From Chrysochromulina tobinii (lineage: Eukaryota > Haptophyta > Prymnesiales > Chrysochromulinaceae), in the NCBI GenBank assembly GCA_001275005.1, contig JWZX01002904.1:1-64000 (forward strand): a stretch of 64,000 bases of DNA, read 5' to 3'. Below the pieces are notes generated by a model, which was not told the origin of the DNA, did no database searches, and saw only the letters and a list, made by a program, of their open reading frames with translations. A program made the translations under genes and the position numbers. Below are positions 38,669-49,175 of this stretch, piece after piece. Each line of letters opens with the position of its first letter. Position 1 is the stretch's first letter.

Positions 38669-40480
38669 ATGGTCCTCCTCCACGTTCTCGATCCACCGGC
38701 GCCCACCCCCAAGGGATTCCAGCCGATCCCGAATGTGTCGGCGGCGGAGATCGAGAAGAAGGCTGCGGCCACGTGGCTCAGCGAAGTTGTCGCGTCTCGA
38801 ACGGAAGCGCGCAACGAGGAGCAAGCTGAGGCAATCCGGATGGTGTGCAGCCTCGCTGCTTCACTGCCAACTCTTACCCAGGGCCAGCTGAACTCTGCGC
38901 GTCCCCGCCTCTCACCTCATCTCTCCGGCATTGCCGGTGCAGCCTCATCTCGGCCCAAGCTGGATCACGCTGCCCAAGCTGCTGTGCGGCCTAGGCTGGA
39001 CCCTGCAGCCCGACCCGCTGCGCTCTCGTACCAGCACTGGCGAGAGCCTGCGGCCTCACCATTGGGGTCGCCAGTGCAGGCCCGCGACCGCCGTGAGCCG
39101 GCCACCTTGCACTGGGCGCCGAAGGCACTTGCACGAGCGTCTCTGACGGCGCCAGAACTTGATCTGAGCGTATCGGAGGCCCTGCCATCGCCAGCGAAGA
39201 GTCCCAAGCCTTCGTCGAGCCCAACCGAACGTCCATTGCACCTTGTGAATCTCGAGGGGCTGCAGCCAAAGGCGGCGTCCCTGCTGGAGCTGCGGCCGCG
39301 CGCAGACGATCTGGGTGCCGCCTGTGGGCCTGCGGGCTTAGGCGCGCGCGGCGATGAGGAGATGGACGAAGTCGAGGAGGAGCGACTGCGGCGGCAGCAC
39401 GAGCTGATGCACAAGGCACCCCTCGCCTCGCGCAGCGCCGCCGCGCTACCGACCAGGGGGGGCTCGCGCGCCACCGCCGACTCGCCTCTGCTTCGCCACG
39501 TGTCCACAGCCCCTCATAATCTCGCCCATAATCTCGCCCATAATCTCGCCTCCGCGGGCACAGACCACTCCGCAGACCACTGGGGTGCTCAAGACAGCGT
39601 TCTTGGCGCCAACGTCCCCGCGACGAGCAGCGGCGACAAGCAGCGTGCGCCCCGCTCGAGCTTGCTGCGCAGCACGAGCCATGAGATGCTCCGATTGCCG
39701 ACTCCTCACGACTTGCGGCGCGCGACCTCCTTGGGGATGCTCGTGCCCCCCGAGCCGCCTACGGATGTGCAACGAGCGCTCGCGTACGACAAGCAGCGGG
39801 AGCGACCGTTGAGTGTACAGACATCGCCGGCGCCCGTTCGCTTCTCGTCGATTGCGAGCCGCCAAAAGTCCCCACTCGAGTTCCTCGCCTCGATCACAGA
39901 TTGGAGTCGTGCGACGACCCCGTTCACACCGATGCCCGGATCGGCGCATGGCTACGCCGCTGGATTGACCGGCACGACGCGTCCGCAGAGCAGGCTCATG
40001 ACGCCCCGTGGCCGCCGCCAGGAGGCTGCACCGCAGAGCAGGCTCATGACGCCCGACTGGCCGCCATCGCCGTCCACGAAGCCGGGCACTCGGCTCAATA
40101 CGGCAAGCCGGCTCAGTACGGCCAACAGCGTGCGGAGCCCATCGACGCGAGTGGGTATGCGAGGGGGTACAGCGGCCTCCTCCCTGTCGGGTCGACGCCC
40201 CTTGCCGCTGCCGCCGCCGCCGCCGCCGCCCGCCCGTGAGTGGGTCAAGTTGCAAGCTGCTCTCAAGTGCATCCAGCCAGCGGAGGACACCCTAAGCCAA
40301 ATCCGGATGAGAAACGGTCGGCCGCTCTTCAGACCTCCCCGGGAGCCGCAGATCAATTTCATCAAGGCCCGCCCTGTGCCTGCGACCATCCCCGAACTGA
40401 ACTTGCTGGATGTGCCGTGGCGCAAGCCATTGCAAACTCTTGACAGCCGACAGGAGCGCTCGCTTGATTTTGGACTTTAA
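38669..40480 (+). CDS. Uncharacterised, mostly disordered protein
   Basis: 603 aa from ATG 38669 (MVLLHVLDPPAPTPKGFQPI). I recognise no domain. The sequence is rich in Pro, Ser, Arg and Ala, with short repeats: HNLAHNLAHNLA (39520-39550), PQSRLMTP twice, and RLNTASRLSTANS. The C-terminal 70 residues are less biased (WVKLQAALKCIQPAED to INFIKARPVPATIPELNLLD) and may be the conserved part. The long open frame and codon pattern support a real gene. A cytoskeletal or ciliary scaffold would be a guess. Confidence 0.6.
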   Translation: MVLLHVLDPPAPTPKGFQPIPNVSAAEIEKKAAATWLSEVVASRTEARNEEQAEAIRMVCSLAASLPTLTQGQLNSARPRLSPHLSGIAGAASSRPKLDHAAQAAVRPRLDPAARPAALSYQHWREPAASPLGSPVQARDRREPATLHWAPKALARASLTAPELDLSVSEALPSPAKSPKPSSSPTERPLHLVNLEGLQPKAASLLELRPRADDLGAACGPAGLGARGDEEMDEVEEERLRRQHELMHKAPLASRSAAALPTRGGSRATADSPLLRHVSTAPHNLAHNLAHNLASAGTDHSADHWGAQDSVLGANVPATSSGDKQRAPRSSLLRSTSHEMLRLPTPHDLRRATSLGMLVPPEPPTDVQRALAYDKQRERPLSVQTSPAPVRFSSIASRQKSPLEFLASITDWSRATTPFTPMPGSAHGYAAGLTGTTRPQSRLMTPRGRRQEAAPQSRLMTPDWPPSPSTKPGTRLNTASRLSTANSVRSPSTRVGMRGGTAASSLSGRRPLPLPPPPPPPAREWVKLQAALKCIQPAEDTLSQIRMRNGRPLFRPPREPQINFIKARPVPATIPELNLLDVPWRKPLQTLDSRQERSLDFGL

Positions 40481-41457
40481 GTTATTTCTTAGAGCGGACG
40501 GGGACGGCGTACGGGGCACGCGGGGACCCGCAGACTCTCGGGGCACGCGGTCCCGCAGACTCTCGGCACTCTCGGGCAGACCGGCAAGGCAATTGCGGCA
40601 AGGTACCGGTCGGGTCCGGCCGCCGGGCGTTTCGCGTTACGGGAGGTACGGGTACGCCGCCGCGCGCGACCGGCGCGGCGGCATCCGTGATCCGACGCTC
40701 TCTCCGCTACTCTGTCCGTACTCTCCGCCGGCGATCGCATCGAGAACGGATGTGACGGACCGGATCGAAGTTGTAACGACTAACGTTCGTACAATTCGGA
40801 TACAATTCGAATTCATATCGATATAACAGTAAACTAGATTGCGCTCGGCTCTCGCGGACCGGCCGGCCGCGGCGCCCGCCGCGGCCACACGCGGCATAAC
40901 GGACCCCGCGCCGCCACCCACTTTCATTACACTTTCACGTCACAGCAGAGCGCCACAGGCGGTCGCCCGGGTCGCCTCGCCGGAAGCCTCGGGCGCGCAC
41001 GCCCCAGGCTGGACACGCCTTAGACACGCCTGGCCGGGCGGTGCCGGTTCGGTAGCGCGGCGCGCGGTGGCGGGCCCGTGGCGGCTCGCCGACGGCACCG
41101 GCCGCACGCCGGGCGGCGACCGAAAACACCGACCGCGGATGACACTTCCCTTCACACTAGACACAGGCGTGAGGCGATGCCGACATCCCAAGATATGCAC
41201 GTTATGAAGCGAACCCGTCGGAGACGCGGCGCGGAGAGGCGCTCGGCGTTATAGCTCGACGGCGTCGCGGGCACGCAACGGCCTGAACAACGGCCCTGTG
41301 AGGTTCGCGGTCTGCAGCGCGGCCCTGAAGTTCACTGGGCACCCATCTGGGGTGCTCCGCCCCCCACGGGGTGTGGTTGGGAGGCGCTCGGACCAGCACG
41401 CTGTCTTGGCTCTTGTCTTTCTCCAACGCCAGATTTCGGCTGCAGAGGTGCAGAGGC
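40481..41457. other. Intergenic region, convergent
   Basis: Very GC-rich, with short local repeats of CCCGCAGACTCTCGG at about 40527-40566. A small minus-strand frame at 41202-41468 overlaps the next gene's 3' end and is not supported. Nothing else is recognised. Confidence 0.5.
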
Positions 41458-42441
41458 TCATTGGGCACTTATGGGCACAGTGGCAGAGCGCCCTCCTTTC
41501 TGCTCTTGCTCCGATTTGGCAGCTGGCATCTTGAGAAGCTCTCGAGTGTAATTGAACAAGTACGGAGTCACAAGCTGTGTCCCTACGTACGCCCACAGGT
41601 GAGCAACTGGGACGAGTGCGCCGAGTACTGGCATCAATGCAGCGAAACCAACCCATCCAGAAGTTGATAGCGAGGAGAACAGGAGGTATAGTGCTGCAGC
41701 AATAAAGCAGGTATTCTTGCAAATGCTCAACATTCGACCCCATCCTTGAATGACGTCGACAAAAAAGAGCTGCGCTCTTACGGTCGGCAACCAGAAGCTC
41801 ATGATCAGGTACATGCCAGACATGTAAATGAGATGGCAGATAGACATAGATACTGAGAGCATGAGCGAAACATACGCCACGATACTGAGCGCTGTCTTCA
41901 CGTCATATGACGGTGCTTCCGTCTCGGCGTAGATGAACTCCATATCCAGGCTGGTTGAAGCAGCGATCGGAAACATTGTGCTGAAGACGAGAGCTGTCAC
42001 GACGCCTTCACTTCCAAAGTATCCCAAATACTGATCGACAAGCTGCTTGCCAAGTTCCTCAAATTGCGCGACCTCTGCGGCTCCAATATGACCATCGCCA
42101 TTCTGGTCCAATTGCACGATTCGTAAGAGTGAGAACATTCCCTCCCTTCCTCCAAGATCACCCATCACTTTCCAAGCCAAAGCGGGGTTCCCCTTGTTCA
42201 GGACATTGACCAGCTTTGTCAGCTTCTCTCGCGCTTCATTCACGATCGTACGAAGCTCCTCCTCCGAAATGTGTTGGCTGGAAGTCATGTCGTGGTGAGA
42301 TCCGTTCTGCGGTTCCGTATCTCTCGGATAAAAGGTGACGACCTCGGAGGGTTTGGAGAGACCCTGGTAGCCCTTTGTATGCTCGTGCCGTCGTTGCGAT
42401 CCCAAATTGGAAAGGAAGGTCTGTAACTTCACGCGTGCCAT
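41458..42441 (-). CDS. EF-hand membrane protein, function unknown
   Basis: 327 aa, intron-free, ATG at 42441. One canonical EF-hand loop, DQNGDGHIGAAE, lies at about residue 110, after a helical segment. About four hydrophobic segments follow (LVFSTMFPIAASTSL, TALSIVAYVSLMLSVSMSIC, MYLIMSFWLP, CFIAAALYLLFSSLS and VGFAALMPVLGALVPVAHLW). No pore or transporter signature is recognised. Like the K+ channel gene it is visibly lower in GC (about half in the lines I counted) than most neighbours. Divergent from the GT77-like gene. Confidence 0.75.
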   Translation of the reverse strand: MARVKLQTFLSNLGSQRRHEHTKGYQGLSKPSEVVTFYPRDTEPQNGSHHDMTSSQHISEEELRTIVNEAREKLTKLVNVLNKGNPALAWKVMGDLGGREGMFSLLRIVQLDQNGDGHIGAAEVAQFEELGKQLVDQYLGYFGSEGVVTALVFSTMFPIAASTSLDMEFIYAETEAPSYDVKTALSIVAYVSLMLSVSMSICHLIYMSGMYLIMSFWLPTVRAQLFFVDVIQGWGRMLSICKNTCFIAAALYLLFSSLSTSGWVGFAALMPVLGALVPVAHLWAYVGTQLVTPYLFNYTRELLKMPAAKSEQEQKGGRSATVPISAQ

Positions 42442-42640
42442 GCAACGTCACCACTTTCCAACTCGAGCGTGTGTTTACGCCGCTCGACCTCCACTCTCTC
42501 GAGACTCGTAAGATAATGTTCTGTTTCAGAGTCCACATACCTCACGATGACGAAATTCGGATCGGCGTGATGGGTGTACCCGGTAATGTCGGTGCGTCGC
42601 CCACGTCAGAGACTATAGATGTAGACAGTTGACCAATCAA

Positions 42641-43834
42641 ATGCGTCGAGCGCTCGTGCTGCTGCCGGCGGTACCACTCGCAGCGAGCTACGAGGCGCTG
42701 CGTGTCGAGGTCGCGCTCGACGGCACCGCATCACAGACCATCGAACCCGTCTTCTATGGCAGCAGTAGGTCGGGCGCTGCTGCCGCAGGGGACTGCAACG
42801 ATGCCTCATGCTTCGCCAGCATCGTGCGCTCGCGCGCCGACAGCTTCGGCACCGTCGTGCTGGCGATGACAAACGCGGGCTTTGCGAGGCACTGGCACAA
42901 CTTGCGCTGTTCGCTGGAGCGGCTCGATGTCGCGAAGCACGCCATCATCATCGGCACTGATGCGAGCGCATGCCAGGAGGCCCGTGCGCCCTCAGTGCCA
43001 TGCGTCGTCGGGGACGGCCTTTTCTGGGGCGATGGCGTGAGCGCCGCCGCCGCCGCCTCCTCCTCACTCGTGACGCACGCGACGCGCCACGGCACCGCCG
43101 AATACGCGCGGCTCATGCACGTCAAGGCCCGCCCATGCCTCGAGGTGCTGCGGCTCGGCTTTGACGTCCTCTACACGGATAGCGACATGGTCTGGACGCG
43201 CGACCCTCTAGCGGCGCTGCGTGCCGAGCACGGCGCTGCGCTCGCGGCCGGAGAAGTGGACCTGCTCATCCAGTCCGACTATGACGAGTCCAACGAGGCC
43301 CGCTGCTCGGCACATGAGCACTGTGTGCGCTCGAGTTGGTGCGACTTTCACACCGGCAGTTGCGCGGTGGAGGCATGCGGCGGCTTCTTCTTGCTCCGCG
43401 CGGGCGCGGGCGGGCGTACGAGCGCGTTCCTGCACGCGATGTTCGCACGCATGGCCTGGCAGCGCCAGCACGTGGACGAGCGCCTCGGTGAGCAGCCTGC
43501 CCTGAACTACGCTCTCCGGCGCACTGAGGGTCTGAGATTCAGGTTGCTCGAGCGTTCTCGATACCCCAACGGCAACACCTTCTTCGTGCACCGCGTCCAC
43601 CCGCCGACCAAGGGCGCGGGTGGCGGCGTCGTGCTCGTGCATAACAATTGGATCGCCGGCGACGAGCCCAAGGTCGCGCGCTGGAAAGAGCATGGGCTGT
43701 GGCTGTTGGCAGAGCCTGAGCGCCGGCGTGAGCGGCGGCGCGGCGTCGAGGTTGAGGAGAGGACAGAAGGCCCGCCGCGCTGCATCGCCACGGCGCTGCT
43801 GCTGCCGAGCAGCACTGGCAGTAGAGGAGGCTGA
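42641..43834 (+). CDS. Nucleotide-diphospho-sugar transferase, GT77-like
   Basis: 397 aa from ATG 42641, with a signal peptide (MRRALVLLPAVPLAASYE). Core features: FGTVVLAMTNAGFARHWHNL, EYARLMHVKARPCLEVLRLG, then FDVLYTDSDMVWTRDPL, the DxD metal site with the family spacing. CGGFFLLRAG and HVDERLGEQPALNYAL follow, and later VLVHNNWIAG. This is the PF03407/GT77 arrangement of plant RRA and XEG113 arabinosyltransferases and RGXT xylosyltransferases. In plants and algae such enzymes extend arabinose on hydroxyproline. Substrate here is inferred only. The C-terminus is Arg/Glu-rich and unremarkable. Confidence 0.82.
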   Translation: MRRALVLLPAVPLAASYEALRVEVALDGTASQTIEPVFYGSSRSGAAAAGDCNDASCFASIVRSRADSFGTVVLAMTNAGFARHWHNLRCSLERLDVAKHAIIIGTDASACQEARAPSVPCVVGDGLFWGDGVSAAAAASSSLVTHATRHGTAEYARLMHVKARPCLEVLRLGFDVLYTDSDMVWTRDPLAALRAEHGAALAAGEVDLLIQSDYDESNEARCSAHEHCVRSSWCDFHTGSCAVEACGGFFLLRAGAGGRTSAFLHAMFARMAWQRQHVDERLGEQPALNYALRRTEGLRFRLLERSRYPNGNTFFVHRVHPPTKGAGGGVVLVHNNWIAGDEPKVARWKEHGLWLLAEPERRRERRRGVEVEERTEGPPRCIATALLLPSSTGSRGG

Positions 43835-43895
43835 CGCGCGCGCGCGCGCTCGCAGGAGCGGCAGTGCGGGTGGACGGTGGGGGGGGCGCCGACAT

Positions 43896-43902
43896 TTATA
43901 AA
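43896..43902 (+). promoter_or_regulatory. Candidate TATA box
   Basis: TTATAAA about 69 nt upstream of the ATG at 43971, in an otherwise GC-rich stretch. Not tested; most other genes here lack a similar site. Confidence 0.25.
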
Positions 43903-43970
43903 GATGAAAAGTTGGCAGGCGATTCGATGATCGGTTTCATTTCAGGACGCGGCAGTCGGCGGTCGGCCCA

Positions 43971-46900
43971 ATGGTGGTGTTCATGGTGGAGACCTCGGCG
44001 CCGCCGGCCGCGGCGGCCGACATTCACGCCGTAGGCAGAAATTTCAAGCCGGCGCACGAAAACGAATACTATGCCAACAAGATGGTCGGTAAGTTCCAAG
44101 GCGGCCCCAGGGCGGCCGAGCTGGCTGGGAGCTCGAGCGGCGCGAGCTTGGACTATGGTGCTGGCGGCAGCGGCGAAGGCAGCGGCGCGGGCGGTTCGGG
44201 CGATGTGGCGGCTGCGCACGGTGCGGCCAATGTGCCTGCCGAGCCTCGCCAGAAGACTGCAGAAGACCGCGAGGCGGAGCTGACCATCAAGAGGGCGGAG
44301 CGCATCCTCAAGGACTACGAGTTCAAGGCGCGCGGTGGGCGAACCCACGAAGCTGAGGAGGCGCTATTTCAGGAGATGCACCAGGTGCTCATGAAGCTGC
44401 TCGGCGAGTTTTCGACCCAGTGCGAGAACCGAGACAAAGCGTTGAACGAGGTGGACGATAGCACGCTAGAGCTCGCGCGATCGTCGTCCCCGGAAGTCAT
44501 GCGTGAGATGCGCGAGCGCGAGCTCGGGCCAGGCCACGAGTACGACGACGACGACGACGACGAGAGCGGGCACGGTCGTGAGCACGGCAAGCTTATCAAG
44601 GAGAAGAGCGGAGCGTCGCTGGGGGACCTGATGGCGACGCAGATCGCGCGGCTGGGCGAGACGCACAGAGAGGGGACGAGCCTGCTGCGAAAGCGGATGG
44701 AGGCGCTCCAGAAACGTGCCGAGGATGCCGAGGATGCGCTCAAGGCCGGCAAGGGCGACCTCATGCGCAACCTCGAGCGCGCACAGGCAGAGGTGGGGGT
44801 GCTCAGTGACGCATTGCGATCCGTTGAGGATGAGGCGAGGCGAATGCGCGAGCGGCAGCGCAAGAGCGAGACCGTGGGCAAGATGCAGGGGCTGCTGCAG
44901 CGCGGCCGGGGCGACCGAGCCGGAGAGCTCACCAAGCTGCTCGAGGAGTCTCGATCCCAGTGCCACGGCCTGGAGGAGGCGTGCCTCGCCATCCAGGAGC
45001 AGGCGGAGGAGCAGCAGACGCGCATGGGCAAGGCGCTGATGGCGGAGATGAGCGCCAAGGAAGAACTGCAGGAGCAGCTCGCGCTCGCGAACGGCGAGTT
45101 GGACGCGCTCAAAGAGCGGAACGCGATCCTCGAAAGAGCGAACATAGACGCCAAAGAAGCTCTGCGGGGAGCCGAGGGGATGCTGGAGAGACTCCATGCG
45201 AGCCATGCGGAGGCAGTGGCTCAGGAGAAGAGGCGGTTGGCCGAGGAGGTGGCTCTCACGGGGCGCATGACGGTCGAGATGAGCCAGAAGCGCAATCTGC
45301 TCAATGAGATGGAGCGGCAGGCGGCTGAGATGACCGAAGCGATGGCGGCCCATAAGGCATCGAACGAGGCGCTACAAAAGAGGTGCGAGGAGGCGGAGGC
45401 CAAGCTCGCAGAGACACGCGCGAAGCTCGTGGCCCTTCAGATGCGCAGCGGCGCCGCGGTGGAGGATCTCAAGCGCACCAAGGAGTCCCTATTAGGCAAC
45501 CTCGGCGGCGCGTCGACCGAGGTGCAGAGGCTCAAGGCGGAGCTCGAGCGCATGCAATCCGAAGGCGAGCGCTCAGCTCTCGAGGTGAAGCTCTTGTCGG
45601 GTGTGGTGCGCGAGGCCGAAGCATCGGCGGACGCGGCCTCGGGCGGCGCCCTCTCGCGGGCCGCGGCGCTCGAGGAGCGTGCACAGGCTGCCGAAGCGAC
45701 CGCAGCAGCGATGGCGGTGCGCGTCGAGGAGCTCGAAGCGGATCTCGTGGAGGCGAGATTCGCTGTGACATGCGCGACCGTCGCGCAGGCCGTGATGACG
45801 AACGCCATGGGCGACGGCGACTACGAGCTCATCAAGACTCATCTGAGGTCCTCCGTCAAGGACGACGAGGTACGCCGTCTCACGGATCAGCTGCGCGAGG
45901 CGCAGGCCGCCAGAGACGCTGCCCTCGCCGCCCTCGGCAGCGACGCAGCCCTCGAGCAGATACGCTCGACAATCGCCATTTCGGTCCTACAGCCCGAGCT
46001 TCAGCTGCTCGAGGGCGCGTACGTGAGCTTACAAGCCGAGTCGGAGGCAAAGCGTGGGGAGCTGACCAACCGCCTCGGCGACCGGCTGGACCAGGCCGAG
46101 AAGATGCGGCTCGAGATGGAAGCACTGCGGGCGAGCCGTGAGGATCTCGAGGCTCAACTCAACGAGTCCGAGAAGCGGCGAAGGGATCTCGCCGATCGGC
46201 TCGCTTCCCGTCTCGACCAGCCGCCATCAGAGAGGGCCGTTGAGACGATCTTGCCGCCGCCAAAGCCGCCCTCGCACGAGGCGGGCTGTCAGACTGACGA
46301 AGTTCGCCCCGCTACGCCGCCGCGACCGGCCGCAGAGCAGGTGCCGCCTGAGGCGCTGCATGAGCTCTCAACCCGGCTGCGGGCAGCGCAGGAGCGGCTG
46401 TCGAGGCACATGAAGCTAGTTGGCCAGCTCAATCGCGCCATCGGGACCAAGACGGGCAGGAAGTCACCTGCAGCCGCCTCGTCCAACGCCAACGCGACGT
46501 CGGATGTGATCGGCGCGCTCGAGGAGTGCGTCAGCGCGATCGAGCAGGAGCTCGGCGGCGCGCACGCCGAGAAGGTGGCCAGCGGGATCGAGGATGCTCG
46601 CGTGCAGCTGCAGAGCTATTCGGTCGGTTTGCGTTCGATCATCCGACGGCTCGGTAGGGCGTACCCTACGAGGGTGTGGGATGACGAAGCGGCACAAGCT
46701 GCGGCGCACTCGACGCCGCCGCCCACGTCGCCCGGAGGCACGCCTGAGCTGCAGCCGCCCTCGTCCGCCTCGGCGGTCATTCGTTTCCTCGAGCCAGTGC
46801 TCGAGAGCGCCAACGCGGCCGATGACGAGCTCGAGGTCAGATTGGCGCAGATCGCGAAGTACGAGGCGGAGCTCAACTCGGCTCTCAAGGACGCCGAGGC

Positions 46901-48623
46901 GCGTGAGGCGCGCATGTCGACGCCCGCTTCCCGAAGGTCCTCGCAACCTGCGACGCGGCCGTGTACGCCCGGCCACGCCGAGGCGATGGCTTCGGCCTAC
47001 GGCTTCGGCGCGTTTGAGAGTCTGGACGGCGTCGCCATCCGTCCGCACGAGCCCATCCAGGAACTGTCTGACGGGCGGGCGCCAACACCGCAAGAAGATA
47101 TGGCGCGCGCCAAGACACCGCAAGAAGCGCCGAGAGGGCGCGGGGTGCGGAATGCATTTGGCGCCCTCATGGCCGCCAACTCCTCCGCCAACGTGTTCCT
47201 CTCCGCGTACGATCCTGCCAAAGCCGCCAAGGCGGCGGAGGCAGCGGCCGAGGCGGCGCGCATTCGCGAGCAGCTCGCTCAAATGAACTCCATCAAGGAG
47301 GCGGCCGCTCAGGCGGCCGCGCCCGCAGCCGACCCTATCAGCGCCAACGCCTCCCGACGCGACGCGACGCTGGCGCTTCGTCAAAGCGAGCAATCGCTCA
47401 TGACTCTGCTCGCGGGCCTGCGCTCAAGCTCCGCCAAGGAACTTTCCCTCAGCGAGAACTCGCGAGATCCGACGCGCCCCGGCACGGCGGCTGACGCCGA
47501 GGCGCTGCGCGAGGAGCGTCGCAGGCGCGAGGAGGCCGAGGCGGGGCGCGACGAGGCGCACACGCGCCGGCTGGAGGCGGAGAAGCGGCGCGATGACTCC
47601 GAGGCGCAGCGCAAGGAGGCAGAGGCCCAGGCGGCGCGTCTGCGCGACGAGTCGGCCCGGCTTCGCGCGCAGCTTGGCGCTCTCGAGACGCGCCTCGCGG
47701 AGCTGTCCCGGTTCCTCGAGGGCTTCGACCCCGACGATGTCAAGCTGCTGCCCGAGCTGCAGGCGCTGCGCGACGAAGCCCTTCGGCTACGCCGTGAGAA
47801 CACCGAGGTGCGCCGCGCCCTCGCGCTCACGACGCCCGGGTTCCACGGTGAGCACCTGCCTTGGTCGCCGCGCCTGTCCGCAAGCACGAGCCCGGTGATC
47901 ACGTACCCACGCCTTCAGCGCCCGGCCACGCAAGGGTCGCAGCGCCCGGGCGCGAGTGAGTGTGGCCTGCCGGCGGCGCCGGCGCCGGCGCCGGGGAGCA
48001 GCGCGACCGCGGGCGCTCAATACGGCGCGTCGGAGCGCAGGGAGGTCGGCTCGCTGCCCGCCAAGACGGTGACGGCACGCGGGATGACGGAGCGCATGCG
48101 GTCAGTTGATGAGAAGAGCCAGCGCAAGTGGGAAGCGAAGCGTGCCCAGCTCGAGCGCGATCGGTCGATGGAGGTAGAAGCGACAATGCGAGCGTTTGCC
48201 GCGGTGCACTATACGGGGGAGGCTCTCGCTCAAATGCACACGCGGCTACACGTGGCGCAGCCGTCGCCGACGGGGCCACGCGCCGATGCCGTCTCGCGCG
48301 ACGCGGCGATCGCGGGAATGGGGGCAGGCGCGCCTTTCCCCGCACCCGACGCGCCGCTCACCTCGCTCAAGCTTCATGAGCTGGGGCGCAATCGCGCGAC
48401 CACACCGGTGGCGCTGCAAACGCAACTGCGCAGCGGCGCCGGCCAGATGAGCCTCTTCGCCGTTGGGATGGTCGGTCCCAGCACGGGCCGTGGCGCCAAG
48501 CCTCTGAGTCCCAAGTCTCCCTACACGCCGCAGCGGCGTGGCGAGCCCTCGGCCGGCATCCGGCCCTCCACCTCGCTGCCCGTGCTCACGATGGTTCCGA
48601 TGGGAGGAGCCGTGAGCTCGTGA
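43971..48623 (+). CDS. Large coiled-coil protein (1550 aa)
   Basis: A single 4.65-kb frame from ATG 43971. After about 90 residues of mixed sequence (DIHAVGRNFKPAHENEYYAN) comes a near-continuous heptad-patterned coiled coil from about residue 100 to 790, rich in Glu, Ala, Arg and Lys (for example LEESRSQCHGLEEACLAIQE). Pro/Ala-rich linkers follow, with more coiled coil near 1180-1280 (EERRRREEAEAGRDEAHTRR), and a disordered C-terminus. No motor, kinase or other enzymatic domain is seen. The composition fits a centrosomal, ciliary or cytoskeletal scaffold; the actual role is unknown. No introns are needed. Confidence 0.75.
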   Translation: MVVFMVETSAPPAAAADIHAVGRNFKPAHENEYYANKMVGKFQGGPRAAELAGSSSGASLDYGAGGSGEGSGAGGSGDVAAAHGAANVPAEPRQKTAEDREAELTIKRAERILKDYEFKARGGRTHEAEEALFQEMHQVLMKLLGEFSTQCENRDKALNEVDDSTLELARSSSPEVMREMRERELGPGHEYDDDDDDESGHGREHGKLIKEKSGASLGDLMATQIARLGETHREGTSLLRKRMEALQKRAEDAEDALKAGKGDLMRNLERAQAEVGVLSDALRSVEDEARRMRERQRKSETVGKMQGLLQRGRGDRAGELTKLLEESRSQCHGLEEACLAIQEQAEEQQTRMGKALMAEMSAKEELQEQLALANGELDALKERNAILERANIDAKEALRGAEGMLERLHASHAEAVAQEKRRLAEEVALTGRMTVEMSQKRNLLNEMERQAAEMTEAMAAHKASNEALQKRCEEAEAKLAETRAKLVALQMRSGAAVEDLKRTKESLLGNLGGASTEVQRLKAELERMQSEGERSALEVKLLSGVVREAEASADAASGGALSRAAALEERAQAAEATAAAMAVRVEELEADLVEARFAVTCATVAQAVMTNAMGDGDYELIKTHLRSSVKDDEVRRLTDQLREAQAARDAALAALGSDAALEQIRSTIAISVLQPELQLLEGAYVSLQAESEAKRGELTNRLGDRLDQAEKMRLEMEALRASREDLEAQLNESEKRRRDLADRLASRLDQPPSERAVETILPPPKPPSHEAGCQTDEVRPATPPRPAAEQVPPEALHELSTRLRAAQERLSRHMKLVGQLNRAIGTKTGRKSPAAASSNANATSDVIGALEECVSAIEQELGGAHAEKVASGIEDARVQLQSYSVGLRSIIRRLGRAYPTRVWDDEAAQAAAHSTPPPTSPGGTPELQPPSSASAVIRFLEPVLESANAADDELEVRLAQIAKYEAELNSALKDAEAREARMSTPASRRSSQPATRPCTPGHAEAMASAYGFGAFESLDGVAIRPHEPIQELSDGRAPTPQEDMARAKTPQEAPRGRGVRNAFGALMAANSSANVFLSAYDPAKAAKAAEAAAEAARIREQLAQMNSIKEAAAQAAAPAADPISANASRRDATLALRQSEQSLMTLLAGLRSSSAKELSLSENSRDPTRPGTAADAEALREERRRREEAEAGRDEAHTRRLEAEKRRDDSEAQRKEAEAQAARLRDESARLRAQLGALETRLAELSRFLEGFDPDDVKLLPELQALRDEALRLRRENTEVRRALALTTPGFHGEHLPWSPRLSASTSPVITYPRLQRPATQGSQRPGASECGLPAAPAPAPGSSATAGAQYGASERREVGSLPAKTVTARGMTERMRSVDEKSQRKWEAKRAQLERDRSMEVEATMRAFAAVHYTGEALAQMHTRLHVAQPSPTGPRADAVSRDAAIAGMGAGAPFPAPDAPLTSLKLHELGRNRATTPVALQTQLRSGAGQMSLFAVGMVGPSTGRGAKPLSPKSPYTPQRRGEPSAGIRPSTSLPVLTMVPMGGAVSS

Positions 48624-49175
48624 GAGGAGGACACCCGCACGCCGAGGACCGTAGAGGACTGGTGCAGCGCGTGCACGCTGGTGCACCGTAGTGCGCATGG
48701 CACATGGCGACGCGGATGCGCGCGCCGCGGACACACCGTTGAGCAGAGGGACACGTCGGACGAGAGTACAGAGTTGTACTTTTCTAGGTGACTCTCGGGG
48801 GCGGTTCGGCCCCGGCGCGGGTCGTCTCACCTGTCTAGACTCTATTGTGTACTGTAGGATGCTGGATGGTCTAGTGCGTAGCCAGCGCACCGTGTAGATT
48901 AAGATCTTTGATTGTTTCGGATCGCGCTCGGCCAAGCAGAGATATGACTCGGAAGAGCATTTCGCCGAGGACCCGGTTCGATCGTCAGCACCCGCCCGAC
49001 GCCGTCGCCGACCGTCCATGGCCCATTCACTCGAGAAAGCATTCAGGGAGGCTCTTGGGGCTAGCCGTGCTTCTCCCCGCCCTGCAGCTCCCGCTGCGTG
49101 CCGCGCACCTCTCAGTCCCACGCGAATTGTGTACAGAGTACACGTGACTCTGCTACACACGAGCGCTAGTACCTT
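48624..49175. other. Intergenic region, convergent
   Basis: No gene is recognised. It contains the 3' ends of the two coiled-coil genes. Confidence 0.5.

Noticed and set aside
41202-41468. Small minus-strand frame
   Set aside because: No homology, overlaps the end of the EF-hand membrane gene and has no separate start context.
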